Source of the DNA: Pleodorina starrii
Taxonomy: Eukaryota; Chlorophyta; Chlorophyceae; Chlamydomonadales; Volvocaceae
Length of the DNA stretch: 64,000 nt
Direction of reading: 5' to 3'
Assembly: GCA_030267565.1 (NCBI GenBank)
Contig: BRXU01000026.1
Location: 1,116,001 to 1,180,000, forward strand
Shown: positions 11,167-23,900 of the stretch, one piece after another
How positions within the stretch are numbered: the stretch's first letter is position 1
Layout: each line of letters begins with the position of its first letter
Position numbers and translations under genes: made by a program
Notes under the pieces: model-generated
What the model was told of the DNA's origin: nothing
Database searches by the model: none
What the model saw: the letters and a program-made list of their open reading frames with translations, nothing else

Positions 11167-12290
11167 GGCAGTTCCTTTTTCTCAAACGGACAGCGGCAGC
11201 GGCAGCGAGGATGGCGGCTATGTTGCCGCTTTCGGCACTGACCGCCAGAAGGGGCCCCACCGGCCCCACCGGCCCCTGAGGTCGGATTCGTCGCCCCATC
11301 GAATCCAACAGCCTGCAGTGCAGTTGCCTCCTGCAGGCGGCGTGCTGCCGCCTCCGCCGCCTCAACCTGCTGCTGCTGGTGTGCCCTGTGGAGGCCCTGT
11401 GTGAATTTCAAACAGCATGGCACAGAACATTTTGTACTGCGTTATATGGCAGCACTTTATATGTGAATGTCTCTGGCGGGGTCTGTCGCGGCCCCCGTGC
11501 GGTGCCGTCCCCGTGCTGCAAAACGCACCAGCACGACCACCCGACCATATACCTGACCCGAGCGCGACCTCCGCAAATAAGAGCTCAGGGACTCCCCGGG
11601 TGAATGGCTGCTTGGGATTTGCTGACTACCGGTACCGGTACCTGCTGGGTGGCTGGTTGGGTCGCTGGCTGGTTTGCCACTTTGGACGTAGCACTCTGGG
11701 CGCGCAGGACGCAGGGCTAGGACAAGAGGGGAAAGGGACAGGGCGAGAGGTGTGTGGCGGTGTGTGGTGGTGCGGCGCCATCACTGCAGGTTTCAGCGGG
11801 CCGGGACGCGGGGAGGGACTTTGGGGAATGCGTGGGGAAGGGACTCCAGGAATTCGTGGGGAAGGGATTTCGGGAATGCGCGGGGGCCGCCCGTTCACCG
11901 TTTCTGGGGGCGGTGGCAAGTGGGTTACTCTTTGGGGTTTGACTGCACGGCGTGACCGGGGCAAGGGGGGTGCGAGGGGAAGGGGGGCCGGAGGGTTGTG
12001 CTTGAGAGCGAGCGAGCATCCGCGCTCCGCTCTGCCCGCTTAGGGCATTTTCGCGCACTGCGCTTGGTTTTGCGGTCGACAGTGCGGGGACCCAGACGGG
12101 GTCCTGCGGCGAGGTGGGCGCAAAGGGCCGCACGGCTCGCACCGCGAGGTTGGATTGTTTGCCGTGGTGGAGAAGCGCTGGTCTCAGACCTGGCCGTGGT
12201 ACCGTATTTCGGCTGGGAAGTCGGAGGTTGGCTTTCGAGTGATCCGCTGCAGCGCTCCTTTGTTGCGAGGAGGTTGGGGATTGGGGTTGG

Positions 12291-12466
12291 AAAGGCATGT
12301 GAGGGCGGTGGAGGGGCCGTGATGGGGTCGTGGTGAGCAGGTGGGGATTGGCTGCGGCGCTGCAAGTCTGCCCGCTGGAAAGGCATGTGAGGGCGGTGGA
12401 GGGGCCGTGATGGGGTCGTGGTGAGCAGGTGGGGATTGGCTGCGGCGCTGCAAGTCTGCCCGCTGG
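12291..12466 (+). repeat. Tandem duplication of an 88-bp unit
   Basis: Two adjacent copies, 12291-12378 and 12379-12466, are identical by eye, starting AAAGGCATGTGAGGGCGG and ending CCCGCTGG. The absence of divergence implies a recent event. No coding role is evident. Confidence 0.95.
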
Positions 12467-13572
12467 TCACTCCGCTCTGCTCCGTTCGGCTTGGGACGCC
12501 ACTGAGCACTCAACAGGTTGCGTCGAAAAGGTCCTGCGAGGCGGGTTGTTGGTGTCGTTGATGTCAAGATGGGCTCCAGATCCGCGGAAGGGTAGAGCCA
12601 GAGGGCCAGCTGGCCCGGGTTTGATGTTGGTGTTGGTGTTGATGGTGTTGCTCGTTTGGGGCTGTGAAGGTACCTCGGGGATATGCGGCTGTGCTGGGCG
12701 GCGGCAGCGGGGGCCCTTGGGCCCCCCCAGGTGCAGGGGCTACTGTCTACCGGTAGGGTGTTTGAAAATTGGGTGGGGATGTGGCTGTGTGAGCCTGAAC
12801 TGTTGTTATTGCTGGTGTTGAATTGGGCTCATGAATATTCATCTCTGCGCGCACCGGTGTTCGTTACTATTATGGGTGTCAAGGGCATGTCCTTCTCAAA
12901 GGGTTACACACCGTGAGTGCGTGCGTGCAGCGGTCGGAAAGAGAGCGAGCATCAGGGTGTGGGTCGTAGCACGGAAGTACGGAACTGGAAGTACGGCAAG
13001 TGATAAAGCTCCCAGCAGCAGCCGCGCATCGTACGGCGCAATAACGTCGGGCGCCGGGCCTGTCGCAAGGGCATAGCGTACCAGCCAGTCGCAGCGCGAG
13101 CAACACCGGCAGACCCGTGGGTCACACTCCCAGACGGGCCAACTATAATATTGAGCGTGAAGGATTTTGGACGCAGCTGCCGCGTAAAACCGCAGACACA
13201 GTGTATTTATTCTTCACGTCGCTGTTTGGAGGTACCGTATCATGCGCGTGTGCTCTTCTAACGAGGGTCAAGTTCCATGTTTCAAGGGGATGGGGATGGG
13301 GACAGTGCGTGCACGAGATTTTACTCACATTATCCATTTATCCTTCGTCGCTGGGCCTGTTGCGCACGCTGCGTGCCGGGGCGCTGGGTGTGAACCTGTG
13401 CCCCGGCCGCGGCTCGGCACGGCGCGGCGGGGACGCAGTCGCGTGCTCTCTCTTTGCGAGGTAGATACATCCTTCCGGTGCTGCATTCATCCGGTGACGT
13501 ATTCGTACTGTGTTTCGTCGTGCTTAGGGACATGGCTCCCCAAGTTGAGGGGCCATCTTCTTCTCCTTTGTG

Positions 13573-13790
13573 TGTGCGGGTGAGTGGGTGTGTAGGTGAG
13601 TGGGTGTGTAGGTGAGTGGGTGTATGGGTGAGTGGGTGTGTAGGTGAGTGGGTGTGTAGGTGAGTGGGTGTGTAGGTGAGTGGGTGTGTAGGTGAGTGGG
13701 TGTGTATGTGAGTGGGTGAATGGGTGAGTGGGTGAGTTGGTGAGTGGGTGTATAGTTGAGCGGGTGAATGGGTAAGCGGGTACGAGGGTA
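13573..13790 (+). repeat. GTGAGTGGGTGTGTAG-type 16-bp minisatellite
   Basis: About thirteen degenerate copies of GTGAGTGGGTGTGTAG and shorter variants lie in tandem. The opposite strand reads Thr-His-Pro in all frames, giving spurious ORFs. It is not a telomere repeat (the TTTTAGGG type is absent). Confidence 0.9.
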
Positions 13791-14271
13791 GGTGGGTGGG
13801 GGATCATAGATACTGTGGGGCTTTCGACGCCGTCGCCTTCGGCTCCTAGGCCGACTCGTTTCACGTGTCCATACCATACATCCTTGTTGCGTTTACCATA
13901 CATCCTTGTTGCGTTCGTTTACCGGGCCACTGGGCGGCGGGCACCTGGCTCGAGGCTCCATATCTCAAGCTTCTAGTGATGGCACGGGCGGTACATGCTC
14001 CGAGGCGGTAGCGGCAGCTGCACGGAGCGTCAGGCGCCGTTGTTGGGTCCTTTGTCGTTGCTGTGACTGTTGCTGTTGCCGTAACTGCCGGTGCGCGTGA
14101 CGCCATCGTGGCTCCTGGTTATGAGGCGGGGTACGGTAGAACGGTACACGTTATCTGGTTGCTGGCAAAACGTTTTCATATATCTGTGGTGCGGTGTGTT
14201 TCGTCGCTCAGGGCGTCCAGGGTGTGCGCTGGGAAGGCTGGACTGCCCGGGACGGCCCGGGGCGCGCGGAC

Positions 14272-14337
14272 TGTGAGCTGTGAGCTGTGAGCTGTGAGCT
14301 GTGAGCTGTGACCTGTGACCTGTGACCTGTGACCTGT
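14272..14337 (+). repeat. 7-bp microsatellite, TGTGAGC changing to TGTGACC
   Basis: Roughly five copies of TGTGAGC are followed by four copies of TGTGACC with a sharp switch between the variants. That switch is typical of stepwise slippage after a single base change. It lies in non-coding DNA. Confidence 0.9.
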
Positions 14338-15516
14338 GTGTGTATGTGCACGCGACTGGCGCGGCGGGCTTTCGTCAGTCGGATGTGGAGGTGAGGGGTG
14401 AGGTGAGGGCGGGTGCTGCGACCTGCTGGCCCCGCTGCCTGGGAACGTCACCCCAGACCCCAGCCACGCGCCCGATGCCGCGTCGCCCCCAGCGGCCCCG
14501 CAGCGCTGTAGCTCATGGCGTGCACTGCCCCCTGGACAACTAACACAATGAAGCTGTTCCGCTAACTAGCTTAGCATTAGCACGGGCAAACGCTTTATCA
14601 CCCCCGCCACTCCTCAGCCAAGCAAACGACCCGCGCAGGCAACCCACTTGCTCCCGTAGCACCGTTTGCCGCACCGCTCGCCTTGGTAGCCCTGGTAACT
14701 GTTTGTTTGGTCGTTTCGTGTCTGTTTGCCGACTGGGGCCTTTGCTTCGTCCGTAAGTGCGTGCGTTGGCAAGTGCGAGAAGCGGGGGGGGGCATAGCGC
14801 CCCCCCCCCCACGATGCGGTCCTCTTCACTAACGAGCGGTCGTTAACGCCGTGCTGAGTTGTCCCGACATGGCGGCGAGCTTGTGTTGAAAGAGTGCGTG
14901 GTTTTCGAAGGGTGCGCTGTCAAAACCGAAGACGCTGTTGGCTGGCGCCACTTGGGAGGCGGCGCCCATTGGCTGGAGGCGGCGGCTGCCGCTGCGGTGT
15001 TGCCCCACTCGGTGGCGGCATGGGTGCAGAGACAACGACGGGACATCTCATCTTGCTCGCCCCCGCCGGCTGCCGCGTCGTCGTGCAGCTGCACGCAGGC
15101 AGCGGACGGTCACTCGCATGCCCCGCCTGAACGTCGTTGCTCTTGCACCCTCAACGTCTCGTCATGCCTTCTTTTCCGTCTCGTTTTTAACTTTCTCTCG
15201 TATTAGCTTGCTGCTTTGCTCGCGGGGGTCGTGGACATAACCCGTTCGTGTACGGTAACCAACCGTGCTTTCCCGTGCCACAGTGCACACGCAAGCCAGA
15301 CGGCCGTTGGAGTTGAAGCAACATGCTAGGGATTTCGCCATCCCCGGAGGGGCGTTACACGCGTTTGCGGTAACGCTTGGGTTGCGCTTGGGTTGGCGAT
15401 GGGGTGGCGGTGGACCCCCAACCATACTTCAGGACTTGGGCACTTGACCATTAAGCTGGCAACCGCAATGCAGCTTACGCCGGTTATGGAGCCTCGTCGG
15501 GCGGCACACGCCCTAT

Positions 15517-16207
15517 TTGTTTATGGAAGCGATGCCAGAAGTGCAGGCTGGGGCCCTCTCCACTTTATTTCGGGCCTTATGGGCCCCGCTACGTTGGGAG
15601 GATGGACAAAAGGAGGCGTGGTGGCGACTCCCGGTCGATGGGGTCCCGACGATGGGAGGCTCCCACCTCCGGATGGATGTCACCACCAGCGGGCAGCGGC
15701 AAGTGGATGTGGATGTGGGGGTTACCGGTACCCGGACGGTGCGGTGAGTGAGGGGTATGTCCCCGCCCTCGATGCATGCCACCACTTCTAGGCCTGTCCG
15801 CGTGCCCGGTGGCGCAGGCGGTGGCAGACCAGCTGACGTTGTCAATCGGACCGCCAGTGTTGCGTGAGGAAGTATGGCTCGTCCAAGCGCCGGAAACAGT
15901 ACAACAATGTGTGTGGCAGATTGGGATGTTCCTGGACCTGGCTGTGATTTTGGTCTTGGAGCATGGACGGCGGTATACCGTATGGCCACCAGCCGTGAAG
16001 GCAGACCCGGCACTACTGGTGCCTGGCCTCAGTCTTACAGACGGAGCCACCGAACGAGTGGTCATGGGGCCGCCTTCGGGGCTTCACAGCCCTAGGAATG
16101 CCGCGAATGCCCTGGGACTCCGGGGGACCGCACCACCCTTCCTTGCGGATTGTGTCAGACAAGTTAGTTTGCTCGGGGCCACAGTGGACCCAGATGGGCG
16201 ATTACGG
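15517..16207 (+). pseudogene. Decayed C-terminal part of a LINE ORF2, related to the element at 54.8-58.9 kb
   Basis: Reading 15517-15747 and then, in another frame, ~15760-16207, the translation parallels the LINE C-terminus at ~58360-58720. FRALWAPLRWEDGQKEAWW matches FARLWKVKWENENKEPYW in the intact copy. After the frameshift, ACPVAQAVADQL and IGMFLDLAVILVLEHGRR match CRVAQHLRSKL and VVLAAMVALERGRQ. The cysteine knuckle between the blocks is eroded. At least one frameshift and a stop show it is inactive. It has the same orientation as the intact LINE but is diverged, so it is an older insertion or a different subfamily. Confidence 0.6.
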
Positions 16208-16261
16208 TAGCTATACGCTCATCCAGATCCTTTTCTTCATACGGTATTTGGGGCACAGGCC

Positions 16262-16433
16262 TGCTCGTTCCACCCCAGGCTTGCTCGTTCCTGTCTGGGT
16301 GACTCGTGCTGTCTGTTCTAGTCTTCTAGATGGACGCCTCAGCTGCCCTGGCCGCCTCCGGTGCAGGTGCACGGCCAGCTGGCCCGTTGGCTTTACTCTT
16401 CTAGAGTCTGGAAGCCACTGTAACAACCACACG
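16262..16433 (+). repeat. Dispersed repeat family X, copy B
   Basis: This is the best-preserved copy. It starts CTGCTCGTTCC, passes through CTTGCTCGTTCCTGTCTGGG (shared with copy C) and TGCTGTCTG, then GGTGCACGGCCAGCTGGCCC, and ends at CACTGTAACAACCAC. It follows the LINE remnant closely and may be part of the tail of that or another element. Confidence 0.7.
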
Positions 16434-16449
16434 CACCCACGCGGGCCAG

Positions 16450-17942
16450 ACCAGGCCACTGGAGGAGATATGATCAGCTAGCTCAGCTAGACCAAACCAG
16501 CCCCTCGGCACGGCGCGATGTGGGCAGGCCTAACCCGGCCAGGCATGTACGGTATCAGGCAGCCCGGCATCTCCTCTACCGCACTCGTCCGGTCAGCCGC
16601 CACGCGCGCAGCCACGTCGACGGTGACGCCACGGCAGCTGCGTCCACGCTGCCGTTGCAGTGGATGGCAAACAAGTCGTCCTCCACAATTATTACGGCAG
16701 GGACAGGGGCACGGAAGTTCCCCCCTCCCGCGTCTCCGCGCGGCGCATGCATGCACGCGCACGCGCGCGCAAACACGTCGCTTTGAAGTGCAAGGCTATG
16801 TGCATTGTGCAAGCGCTGATGCCGCCACCCTGGCATCGTGGCATGTCCCAAGATCGCCTCCATGTCACTTCCCTGCATGCACACCCCCCTCCCTACGGCT
16901 GCCTGCCTGCTGGCCTGCCCACCCTGGGCGCACCAGGCACTGCAACGCAGGCCCCCGGGTCAACCCAACCGCCCCCCGCGTCCGTCGCTGCATGCTTCAC
17001 TTGCAGCCAACGCTCGCCAGCAGCAGCTTCGGCCGCCAAAAGTGTTGTCCGCGGACCGGCCGGGCACATTACCGGCCGGCGGCGGCGATGTTGAGCACGC
17101 CCGATGTCCCCACGCTGCTCTACAATGCGCCCGCCCCGTTTCAATCACGGGGCGCTGCGCCAGTAAGCATGTCAGCCTCGTCTGTCCGGCTCCCTACGGC
17201 CCTAATCCCTGCGCCCTTGCACACTGACATCCCCAGACCCAACTAACCCAATTTCCACGCCTTTACTATACGCCACGCCGAGGCGCAGGTAGGCCTACGC
17301 GGCCCCACGGCGTCCCGTCCCCGCCCCGGGCCCGATATCTTCGTAGCAGCCCCGCACCCCTGACCGCACTGCCAGGCGCCTACGTCTCCCCTTCCCTAAA
17401 GCGGCGGGCCCAGCTCGCGTGCTCGGCATGGCCACTCGCCGCTGTGGGCGACCCTCGCCTCCGCCCTTCCTCCACCGGCCGGTTAGGACAGGTAGAGATC
17501 CTCCAGTCCCAAAAGGCCGCAGGAAGGGAACTCAGCCATGCCGACGGACGCCAAAGTGGGCGGGTCGACCAAGCCACCGCGCCATGCCCCGTCCACGTCC
17601 GTGTGGCTCTAGCCGCGGGCGCGCTGGTGACAGCGACCAGCACCAGTGCGCCCGCAGCTAGAGCCACGAGGCGCAATCCGCGATACCTCCAGCTGACTGA
17701 GCAGGCGGCTGTGGCCTGCTGTCGGGCTGCAGCCACAGCCGCAGCCACGGGCAAGCCACGCCTGCGGGCATCCCAGCTGGGGTGTCCGACAGGGCCGGGC
17801 CACGCCGTGCCGCACCCGGACCTTCCGCTTCGCCGCACGCCGACACTGCAGCCAGGCGCTTTTGCACGCTCTTGCCCGCGGACGGGCGTCCAAACGGCGC
17901 CGGTGCCACAGCCAGGCTCTTCTTTTGCGCCCGCCGCCCGGG
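16450..17942. other. No supported gene; downstream of ODA16
   Basis: Several open frames occur on both strands but none has a recognisable domain or consistent exon structure, and they overlap in the manner expected of GC-rich DNA. The 3' UTR of the minus-strand ODA16 gene should occupy the right end. No TGTAA signal was found on the minus strand close to that stop codon. Confidence 0.4.
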
Positions 17943-20900
17943 CTAGTCGTTGTAGCTGAAGGCCGTCTGCGGCCGGGCCCCCGCCCCGCCCTGCATTCCC
18001 GGCTGGCTGGAGGCGGTGAGCGCCTTCCAGATGCGGCACGTGTTGTCCTTGGAGCCTGGGAGAGGGGAGGGTACAGAGGCGGGAGAGCCGAAGGGCTTGG
18101 CGGAGGATCGTGTCGAAAATAGGACACCGGCCATTGAATCGACTACGAGCAGGCCGGCAAGCGAAAGCGACGCAAGGAGAGACGGGTCGAACAACGCTGG
18201 GGCCCCGGGGCAGTTGGCCCGCCACCGCTCCCAGCCTGCGCAGCGGACTCACCGGCGAGTATACGCCCGTCATGCAACTCGCGACCCCACAGGCAGAAGC
18301 CCATTATGGGCTTCCCCGTCAGACAGGCAGGTCCGTTGATCGAGCCCCCGACGGGCCCCGCGCCATCCTACAGACAACGGCCAGCCCCGCTGCCAACGCC
18401 ACCCCGTCATGCCTCCCCCTCCTCGCCCCGCGGCGTCCCCGCCGCAGACCCCGGGCCCGGCCTCGGCCAGCTCCGACCCCCTAACCCCTCCCGCAGCGCG
18501 CTGCACACAATCCTGCCCCTCACCCACCCACCCAATGAACCCCCTCCCACCCACCTGTAATGATGAAGTCGCCCTCGTAGTTGAAGGCGCAGCTGAAGAT
18601 TTCGTCCGTGTGGCCCTCCAGGACCTGCGGCGTGATTCACGCATGGACCGTATGGACCGTGAGTGCCACACAGCTAACAGTGGGCGGGGCAATAACCTGT
18701 CCGTGAAAAGAACAGCAAGGGACATTAACATTTGGAGGCTGGAGAAGAGACGTCGACACGGAGCCGCCGTGAGAGGACCGGGGGCGAAACTGAGGACTGA
18801 ACAAGAAAGCCAGTGCTCAACAGATCATGCGCGACAGAAGAGAAACACCACGCGGGGCGTCGGCTAGGGGTCGAGATGATGCCTGGTAACGGGGCAGAGC
18901 CCTCCGTCCGGTGGGGCACAGCACGACGACGACCACGCCCCGCCACACATGCTGGCTGTCCCGTCCGCCCCCAACCAACCCCATCCTGGTATCCTTCCTT
19001 TGGACTGCTTTCGTCTTTCTCGGTCAGTCCCTCGGCTGGCCTAATCGAAATGCTTTGCTACAGCCCGCCGCCCAGCACCCCACCTGGAGGCAGTCCCCGG
19101 ACTCGCAGTCCCACAGCCTGCAGGCACAGCAGCAGCAGCGGCAGATGCGACGCCGCCGGCGGCGCAGGGCGTCAGTGCGGCGCGTCAGGAGGGCTTTGGT
19201 GCACCACTGCAGCGCCATTCCCTCAGCGGTGAGTGTTTAGTGCACTGTGGTGCGACACGTGACAATGTCGCATGCGAGACAGGGCGTGGCCGCGGGTCCG
19301 ATCTGGAGACGACGAACTTGCCGGGCGCGCAAAGCTAACGGCGCGCAAGGTATGGGCCTCTTGCGGGTTGGGTACGGGGTGTTGCGTGCGGTAGTGCGCG
19401 CTCGAAATGAAGGCGCCGTGACCCCCGTTTTGGAATCTTCACTTCGCTTTCCCGTGAAAACTAAGGCACAAAGCCTTTCCGTTACGCGGGCGAGGCTCGC
19501 TTTGCCATTTCTTTCGGTTGCCGCGTGCCGCCACGTTGCACCCCACTGCCCCGTCCGCCACTGCCGTACACATGTGCGGCTCGGGCCGTCTCCAGCCGTC
19601 TTGCAACCCCGCCTCCCGGCGCACCTGCAAGTCTTGTCCGACGACGCCGTAATGAGGCGCGTCCCCTGGAGGCATCAACGCCAGGCGCGTTGCGGGTCGG
19701 TAGAAGGCAGGGGTGAATCGGAGTTTCGACGTGCATGCACGCAACTGCCGGTTTCGCTGGACCCTCAACCGCCCCCTCGTCTCGGCAGCGGCTGGCCCCT
19801 CCCCATGCCAGGGCCTTTTGGAAAGCCGGTGCCTTGCCGGCCGGGCCCAACCAGCCCGGCCGTTCGAGGGATACCATGGTCCCTCCTACGGTGCTGACAG
19901 CGTTGCGGTTGCAGGCTAGCAAGCCCCCCAGGGTCCTTCCTCCTATCTAGACCAAAAGTTCTTCCCCCATCCCCCTCCTTTGCTCCCCACTCATGGCCCG
20001 TCCTGGCAGCCACGAGTCCAAGACCGCCGCCCCGCTCCAACCGCAAGGCGCCACGCCGGTCCCGAGAGAGGCCACTGAGATAGGAACCTTGCACGGCCGG
20101 CAGCTCGCTGCAAATGCTGCAATACGTCGCACAGTTGCAATCGCACACAACCACCCCGCGCGGCGGCCCTCTGGCCTCCCCTCTTTCGCACCTGCGGGTT
20201 GAATGCCACCTTGCTGATCTCCCCCTCGTGCCCCACGAGCGTGTGGTTGCATACCCCGGTGAGGGTGTGGTACAGCCTGCGCGGGAGAGGCGGAGAGTCG
20301 GAGGCGAGGTGAAACAGGAGGGAGGGTAAGAACAGCGTAAGCGACTGCGGCGAGAGCCGGCAGGCTGGCGAAGGCGCATGGCAAGTTCACGTAGTTGGGA
20401 AGAGCGCGCCGAACGCGGCAAATGCCAAGCCACAGCCACACGTCAGTAACGCGCCTTGCCTTGCAAACATGCCGGTGGGTCTTGCCGTGCCGTGCAAACT
20501 GGCGCAGCGGGCGGGTACTTGCTTACCTTGCCGTCCCGTCCGCCGACGCTGAAACAAACTTGGTCCCCGCAGAGTCGAACGCCACGTCCAGGACCTCGTC
20601 CGTGTGGCCCTGCGGGAAAGAGGCCGTGTCAGAGTGACGTGCGGTGCGCGGCCAGGGGGGAGGGCGAGATATGGTAAGGAATGGCGACGCTCGTTTGTGA
20701 GAGGAAATGAGCTGATGAGCTGCGGGACTTGTGTACTGTATCCGGCTTGTATTCCACTCCATGGCGTTTCAGGAGGAAAACCGACTAGCCCTGCCAGTCT
20801 TGTAGCGCAGTCGGCCATACAGCACCCCCTGCCGTTGCCGGCTTCAGACGGGACTCCGCGCCCTCGGCCGGGCCAGTCGTCCACGCAGACCGCCGCCCTC

Positions 20901-23900
20901 GAGTGCCCTCATGCACCGGGACGCAGCCAACGCGGGCCGCGGCAACCTCGTGGCCAGCACAGCCGGGGCCGGACCATTCCAACGCACGCGCCAGAGGCAA
21001 CGAGCCGCAGCGCCCGCCCTCTCGTCACGCGGCCCCATACACGGACACCCGTTGGCACACCCCATTGCCGCGCGCCGCCCTCCGGACGGACCCGTGTGGC
21101 CGTAGCCCACCCGCTGGCGCACCTGCTTCACCGACAAACAGCGGCCGCTGCGCACGTCCCACAGCCGGGACGTGCAGTCGATGGACCCGCTGACTACCAG
21201 CGTCCCTGCGGGCTCAGGACAGCATGGAGTATGATGGTCCCAAGAGGCAGGGGCAGGGTTAAGAATGCGATGCGTCGCTGCTACTGTGGAGGGGAGGCGC
21301 TAGGTGAGAGGAGGCGGCCGGGTGGAGGACGGGGCCAAAGCACTGCGACTGCGCGGTGTAACATGAGGATTGTGCATCAAGGCAGTTGCGCAAAGCGCCG
21401 CCGTGACACGGGCTTGGCGCCCCACCCCGACGCTCCACACTGCATCCCGACCCCATCCTCAACCCTGTCGGAGCCCAAAGCCGAGCCCCGACGAGCACCT
21501 GCCGGCCCATGCAACAATCAACCGCTGGGCCGCACGGCCTATCTATCCCTCTCGCCTGTAAGCGACGCCGCGGCCCACCAATGCCTCCGTCACCCTGCTC
21601 CGGCCCGCCCTTCGCCCCCACGCGCCCTCTCCCTTCCGCTTGGGGTTTCGGGAGCCGCATCAACTTCGTTCCTCCTTTGCAGCTAGCCCATCACTTCTGC
21701 TCTCTCTCCCTCCCTCCCTTGCGGCCCTGCCCCCTCCACGCCCACCTGCATAGTTGAACTGCGTGGATGAGACCTCCCCCCGGTGGCCGCTCAGCACGTG
21801 CACGCACTGCCCCGTGCGCACGTCCCACAGCCGCGAGTCGTGGTCAAAGGAGCCCGTCACGATCAAGTCGCCGCCCGTGTTGAAGCCCAGGCTCACGATC
21901 TCGGCTCTGCGAGAGGGACGTGCGGGGAAAAGAGGCGGGCGTGCTTCGGCCCACAGCGCGTTGCGAAGGAGGGAGGACGGGAGGAATACCGTGGTGGAAA
22001 CGGTAAAAACAACCCCAAGTGGAAAGGCACAAGGCGTGGACAGCGCTCGCGGAGGGGGTCACATCCGCTGGGTACCTGGAACGACGCAGTGCCTGGTCGC
22101 CTGCAGTTTCACGCCCGGGTCCTGCCGCACACAGCACCTCCCCCTTAAACCCTCCATTCCCGCAGCTTCAAACCCAGATCACACAGTCACTCACACGCAA
22201 CCGTACCGGACCGGTCTGTTCGCGGGACTCAGTGGCTTGTAGTACCGGTACGTGGCATGCCCTGCAGCTGCTATACCCTTACACTGCGGTCCGCCTCCAG
22301 CCTCGTGAGTCTCCCACAGGGACTGGTCCCGGCCCACGCCCCCCTGCCCCGGCCATCCGCGGCTGCGCCGCTTGCACCCGCGGTTCCGTCCCTACCTGTG
22401 CCCCTGCAGCGTGGCCCGCTCCTGCCCCGTCTCCACATCCCACAGCTTGGCGGTGTTGTCCATGGAGCCCGTAGCGATGATGGTCGACTGGCGGAGAGGG
22501 CAGGAACAGAGGGAAGGAAGGTCGGGGGTAGCTAAGATGAGACCGCAGCGGTGGAGCGGACGCGATGTTGGTAAACAGACCGGGAGGGGGGAGGGGGCCA
22601 TGTAAGGCTGAGAGCAGCCACGAAGTGGGCAGGAGATGGGGCGGCAACATTAATCCGGAAAGGCGCCGCGTGTCAAGCTGCCGGGCTTCTCGTCCCCGCA
22701 GCCTCATTGCCCCTGCCAGCGCAACGCCTGTGACCCCCGCCCCACGCCGCTTCCGTTGTGCGTGGCGCCGCTCACTCAGCAGCACTGCGTCCGTGCCCCA
22801 CGTCATGCGACTCGCCCACGTGCCCATGCAGACGGCTCCACGGATTGCATCAATACCAACAACCCGGTGTGCGGTCATTTGCGGCGTTCCACGTGTCCTC
22901 CGGGGTCGACTGCGGTCCACCGAGCCGGCGTTCCAAGTCATCCTCCGTGTCCCCCTGCCCTAATCCCAGCCGCCCCGCCCCGCACCCCCCCGCTTGCAGC
23001 CCCAACCACACGCACGCACCCACGCCCCTTCCTCACCTGCGGGTTGAACGACAAGCAGACGATCTCCGTTTGGTGCCCTGAAGGGATGGGATGAGGGAGT
23101 GGGTCAAAGAGAGCAATGCAGGACCCCAGTTGGGCAACCGCGTGCCGAGCAGGTGAACAAATACGCCGGGGCCGGTTACGAAGCCAGCGAGCGACAGCAG
23201 TGGGAGGGTTGTAACCAGGCATGGGCGGAATGGGATGGTGAAACGCGGATAGGAGACCCAGTGTGGGTGCGAGTGAAGGAGAACGGCCCGCTTGGCAGGC
23301 AGTGTAATGCGGCGGGGAGGACACAGGCGTGGGCGCACAATCGAGCTGAAGACGTGCGGGAAACAAGGCTGGGACCTGCTTTCGTGCTAAAAAGCGACAC
23401 CTTGGGTTGCCCTGCGATGCAGCTTGCCATTTGCCATTTCATTTATGTACCTGGCCCACGATGATTTCCCTAAAGCACAAATACCCAGCAGGGCTCATAT
23501 CTTGTTACCTTTGAGGGTGTAGTACAGCTGCCCCGTGTACGCGTCCCATAGTTTGCAGGTTTTATCAAACGACCCAGTCACGATCTTGTCGCCGTACGGG
23601 TTGTTGAACGCGATGGCGTACACCTGTACGACGACGCGAGTTGTAACCCCGCGGCCGGAGTTGCGGCCATTTGGCGAGACAGGGGGCGAAGTGTGGGGGC
23701 ATGCAGATCGCGCCGCGAGTCAAGTTCACCACCCCATGCCGCCCAAGGCCCTAACCGCTGTCATTAGCCCAACCACTTGGGCGACGATGACTCCCGATGC
23801 ACAGCCCAGTGTCGGGATGATATGCCAAGCCACCACCCGCCTTCGGGCGCGCCAGCGCGTCACCCGCCCCACGGGCCCTCGCCCCCAACCTTCGCGGGCT

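Larger units (their letters stand above)
11167..15490. other. Gene-poor interval downstream of the KIX gene, no supported gene
   Basis: No ORF here shows a recognisable domain or convincing splice structure. The interval contains a G-rich stretch at 11700-11920 with a ~27-bp motif (GGGAATGCGTGGGGAAG-like) repeated three times, the 88-bp duplication at 12291-12466, and minisatellites at 13573-13790 and 14272-14337. A 3' UTR for the KIX gene must lie at the start. Confidence 0.5.

Noticed and set aside
13573..13790. Possible interstitial telomere repeat
   Set aside because: The unit is a GTGAGTGGGTG-type 16-mer; no TTTTAGGG or TTTAGGG runs are present.
14843..15206. Cys/His-containing small ORF (115 codons)
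   Set aside because: Starts at a non-ATG codon, cysteines lie in a frame overlapping Arg/Pro-rich alternatives, and no leader or splice pattern supports a gene.
20604..21686. 360-codon plus-strand frame across the ODA16 locus
   Set aside because: It overlaps confirmed minus-strand exons and introns and has no recognisable domain; open frames are common by chance in this GC-rich DNA.
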